DNA of 64,000 nt, from the NCBI GenBank assembly GCA_023663085.1, contig JAMPIB010000004.1:38297-102296 (forward strand). Reading direction: 5' to 3'. The notes under the pieces were generated by a model. It saw only the letters and a program-made list of their open reading frames with translations, was not told the origin of the DNA and did no database searches. A program made the position numbers and the translations under genes. Below are positions 63,298 to 64,000 of the stretch, piece by piece (position 1 is the first letter of the stretch; each line of letters opens with the position of its first letter). The stretch is from Ruminococcus sp. Lineage in GTDB: Bacteria; Bacillota; Clostridia; Lachnospirales; Lachnospiraceae.

Positions 63298-63784
63298 CCA
63301 AAAAAGCCAGTAAAATCAAAGGTTTTAGGGACGCGGAGTTGATTACTTTTGATTACATAGTAATCATTTTGGACTAAAGCTAATTATTTGTACGAGAAAG
63401 GAGAAAATTCTGTACATCGTAATTAAATATTTGGACACATAAATAACCTTATTATCGTTTGGTGATACAAGCGTATAGTAGGGTTATTTTGATGCCTAAA
63501 AAAGCATACCATTAGATGCAAGGGTTATTATCTATATGATACAGAGAGTGATACCGTATATCTGGCGTGAAAAAGAAGAAAAGACGGAAAAGCAAGTCGG
63601 AAATAGTATCAAGTGGAAGATTATTAAAATGTTGATAGAGGAAAGATGTGTGTAACGGAGTGTATCAGCAATATATGGTAGAATTTTCATTAATGGAAAT
63701 TTTCTGTTTTTATGGGTCGGATAGACCCTGTTGAGTGCATTGGAGTTTCTCAACAGAGAAACGGAAATGTGCTCAACGTTAAAC
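63298..63784. other. Gene-poor mobile-element boundary
   Basis: This stretch holds an 8-bp inverted repeat AAATAACC/GGTTATTT (about 63438-63490), a possible 39-codon ORF (63536-63655, MIQRVIPYIWREKEEKTEKQ, unrecognised), and hairpins GGGTC/GACCC and TGTTGAG/CTCAACA (63715-63765). I see no clear gene in it. Confidence 0.5.
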
Positions 63785-63801
63785 CACCCGCTATGCGGGT
63801 G
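63785..63801. repeat. Left-end hairpin of an IS200/IS605 element
   Basis: CACCCGC and GCGGGTG pair across loop TAT, 16 nt before the transposase start. Such subterminal hairpins are bound by IS200/IS605 TnpA. Confidence 0.7.
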
Positions 63802-63816
63802 CGCGACGATAGTTTT

Positions 63817-64000
63817 ATGGCAAAGCAAACAAATTCACTTGCGCATACGAAGTGGATGTGCAAATATCACATCGTCTTCACCCCTAAGTATAGACGAAAG
63901 ATTGTTTATAATCAATACAAAGCAGATTTGCGGGATATTTTGAAGCAGTTATGCAATTATAAAGGGGTGGAGATTTTAGAGGGGCATCTCATGCCCGATC
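63817..64000 (+). CDS. tnpA: IS200/IS605-family transposase TnpA (3' end outside window)
   Basis: The 61 visible residues begin MAKQTNSLAHTKWMCKYHIVFTPKYRRKIVY and continue to GVEILEGHLMPD. They match the Y1 HUH transposase family, whose catalytic His and Tyr motifs lie further on. The gene runs off the window. It follows the typical left-end hairpin. Confidence 0.92.
   Translation, partial: MAKQTNSLAHTKWMCKYHIVFTPKYRRKIVYNQYKADLRDILKQLCNYKGVEILEGHLMPD

Noticed and set aside
63532-63943. Frames on both strands across the IS200 left end
   Set aside because: They overlap the terminal hairpin and the transposase start in other frames; TnpA is the supported gene.

Overview
The window is chromosomal DNA from a motile, Gram-positive anaerobe of the class Clostridia, most likely family Lachnospiraceae. 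This rests on a FliY/CheC/CheD-type chemotaxis set, a PolC-type DNA polymerase, strong AGGAGG ribosome binding sites, moderate GC content, and several small families I associate with Lachnospiraceae. Every gene I accept before the IS element lies on the + strand.

Region 1 (1-21.5 kb) is a flagellar/chemotaxis operon: fliM (5' end cut by the window)-fliY-cheY-fliO-fliP-fliQ-fliR-flhB-flhA-flhF-flhG-PilZ protein-cheB-cheA-cheW-cheC-cheD-membrane protein-sigma28-FapA-like protein-three less-known proteins. It supplies the switch complex, the export gate, flagellar placement GTPases, a c-di-GMP sensor, the adaptation enzymes and the late-gene sigma factor.

Region 2 (21.5-44 kb) is the conserved housekeeping string rpsB-tsf ... 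pyrH-frr-uppS-cdsA-dxr-rseP ... ispG-polC, covering translation, pyrimidine and isoprenoid precursors, membrane lipid, membrane proteolysis and replication. It has two interruptions. One carries a diguanylate cyclase, a DUF6033-like protein, a spermidine-synthase-like membrane protein, rubrerythrin, a deacetylase and a bactofilin. The other carries a PP2C phosphatase, a Ser/Thr kinase and an A+T-rich gene resembling phage/polymorphic-toxin nucleases. A beta-carbonic anhydrase follows polC.

Region 3 (44.7-63.3 kb) is accessory. A LysM/peptidoglycan-binding gene is split by a 3,007-bp element that encodes a large serine recombinase. Joining the two gene parts at the shared GGTA restores one 607-codon reading frame exactly, and joining the element ends gives a dyad-symmetric attP. 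The element also carries a small gene overlapping the recombinase and a two-gene module whose DUF4160 member has an amber stop. Two copies of a long, nearly fully self-complementary palindromic element (a 105-nt core, 92% identical, with different but still paired outer arms) lie upstream of this split gene and of a glycosyltransferase gene about 10 kb away. Other genes encode a PsiE-like protein, a deacetylase, a MATE transporter, a secreted repeat protein, a phosphodiesterase, a DedA protein, a glycosyltransferase/response regulator/kinase operon, a hybrid histidine kinase fused to a GNAT acetyltransferase, and a DUF4062 protein.

Region 4 (63.26-64 kb) is a mobile-element boundary: a 3' fragment of a tRNA gene on the - strand (an attachment-site scar), then the start of an IS200/IS605-family transposase gene running off the window.
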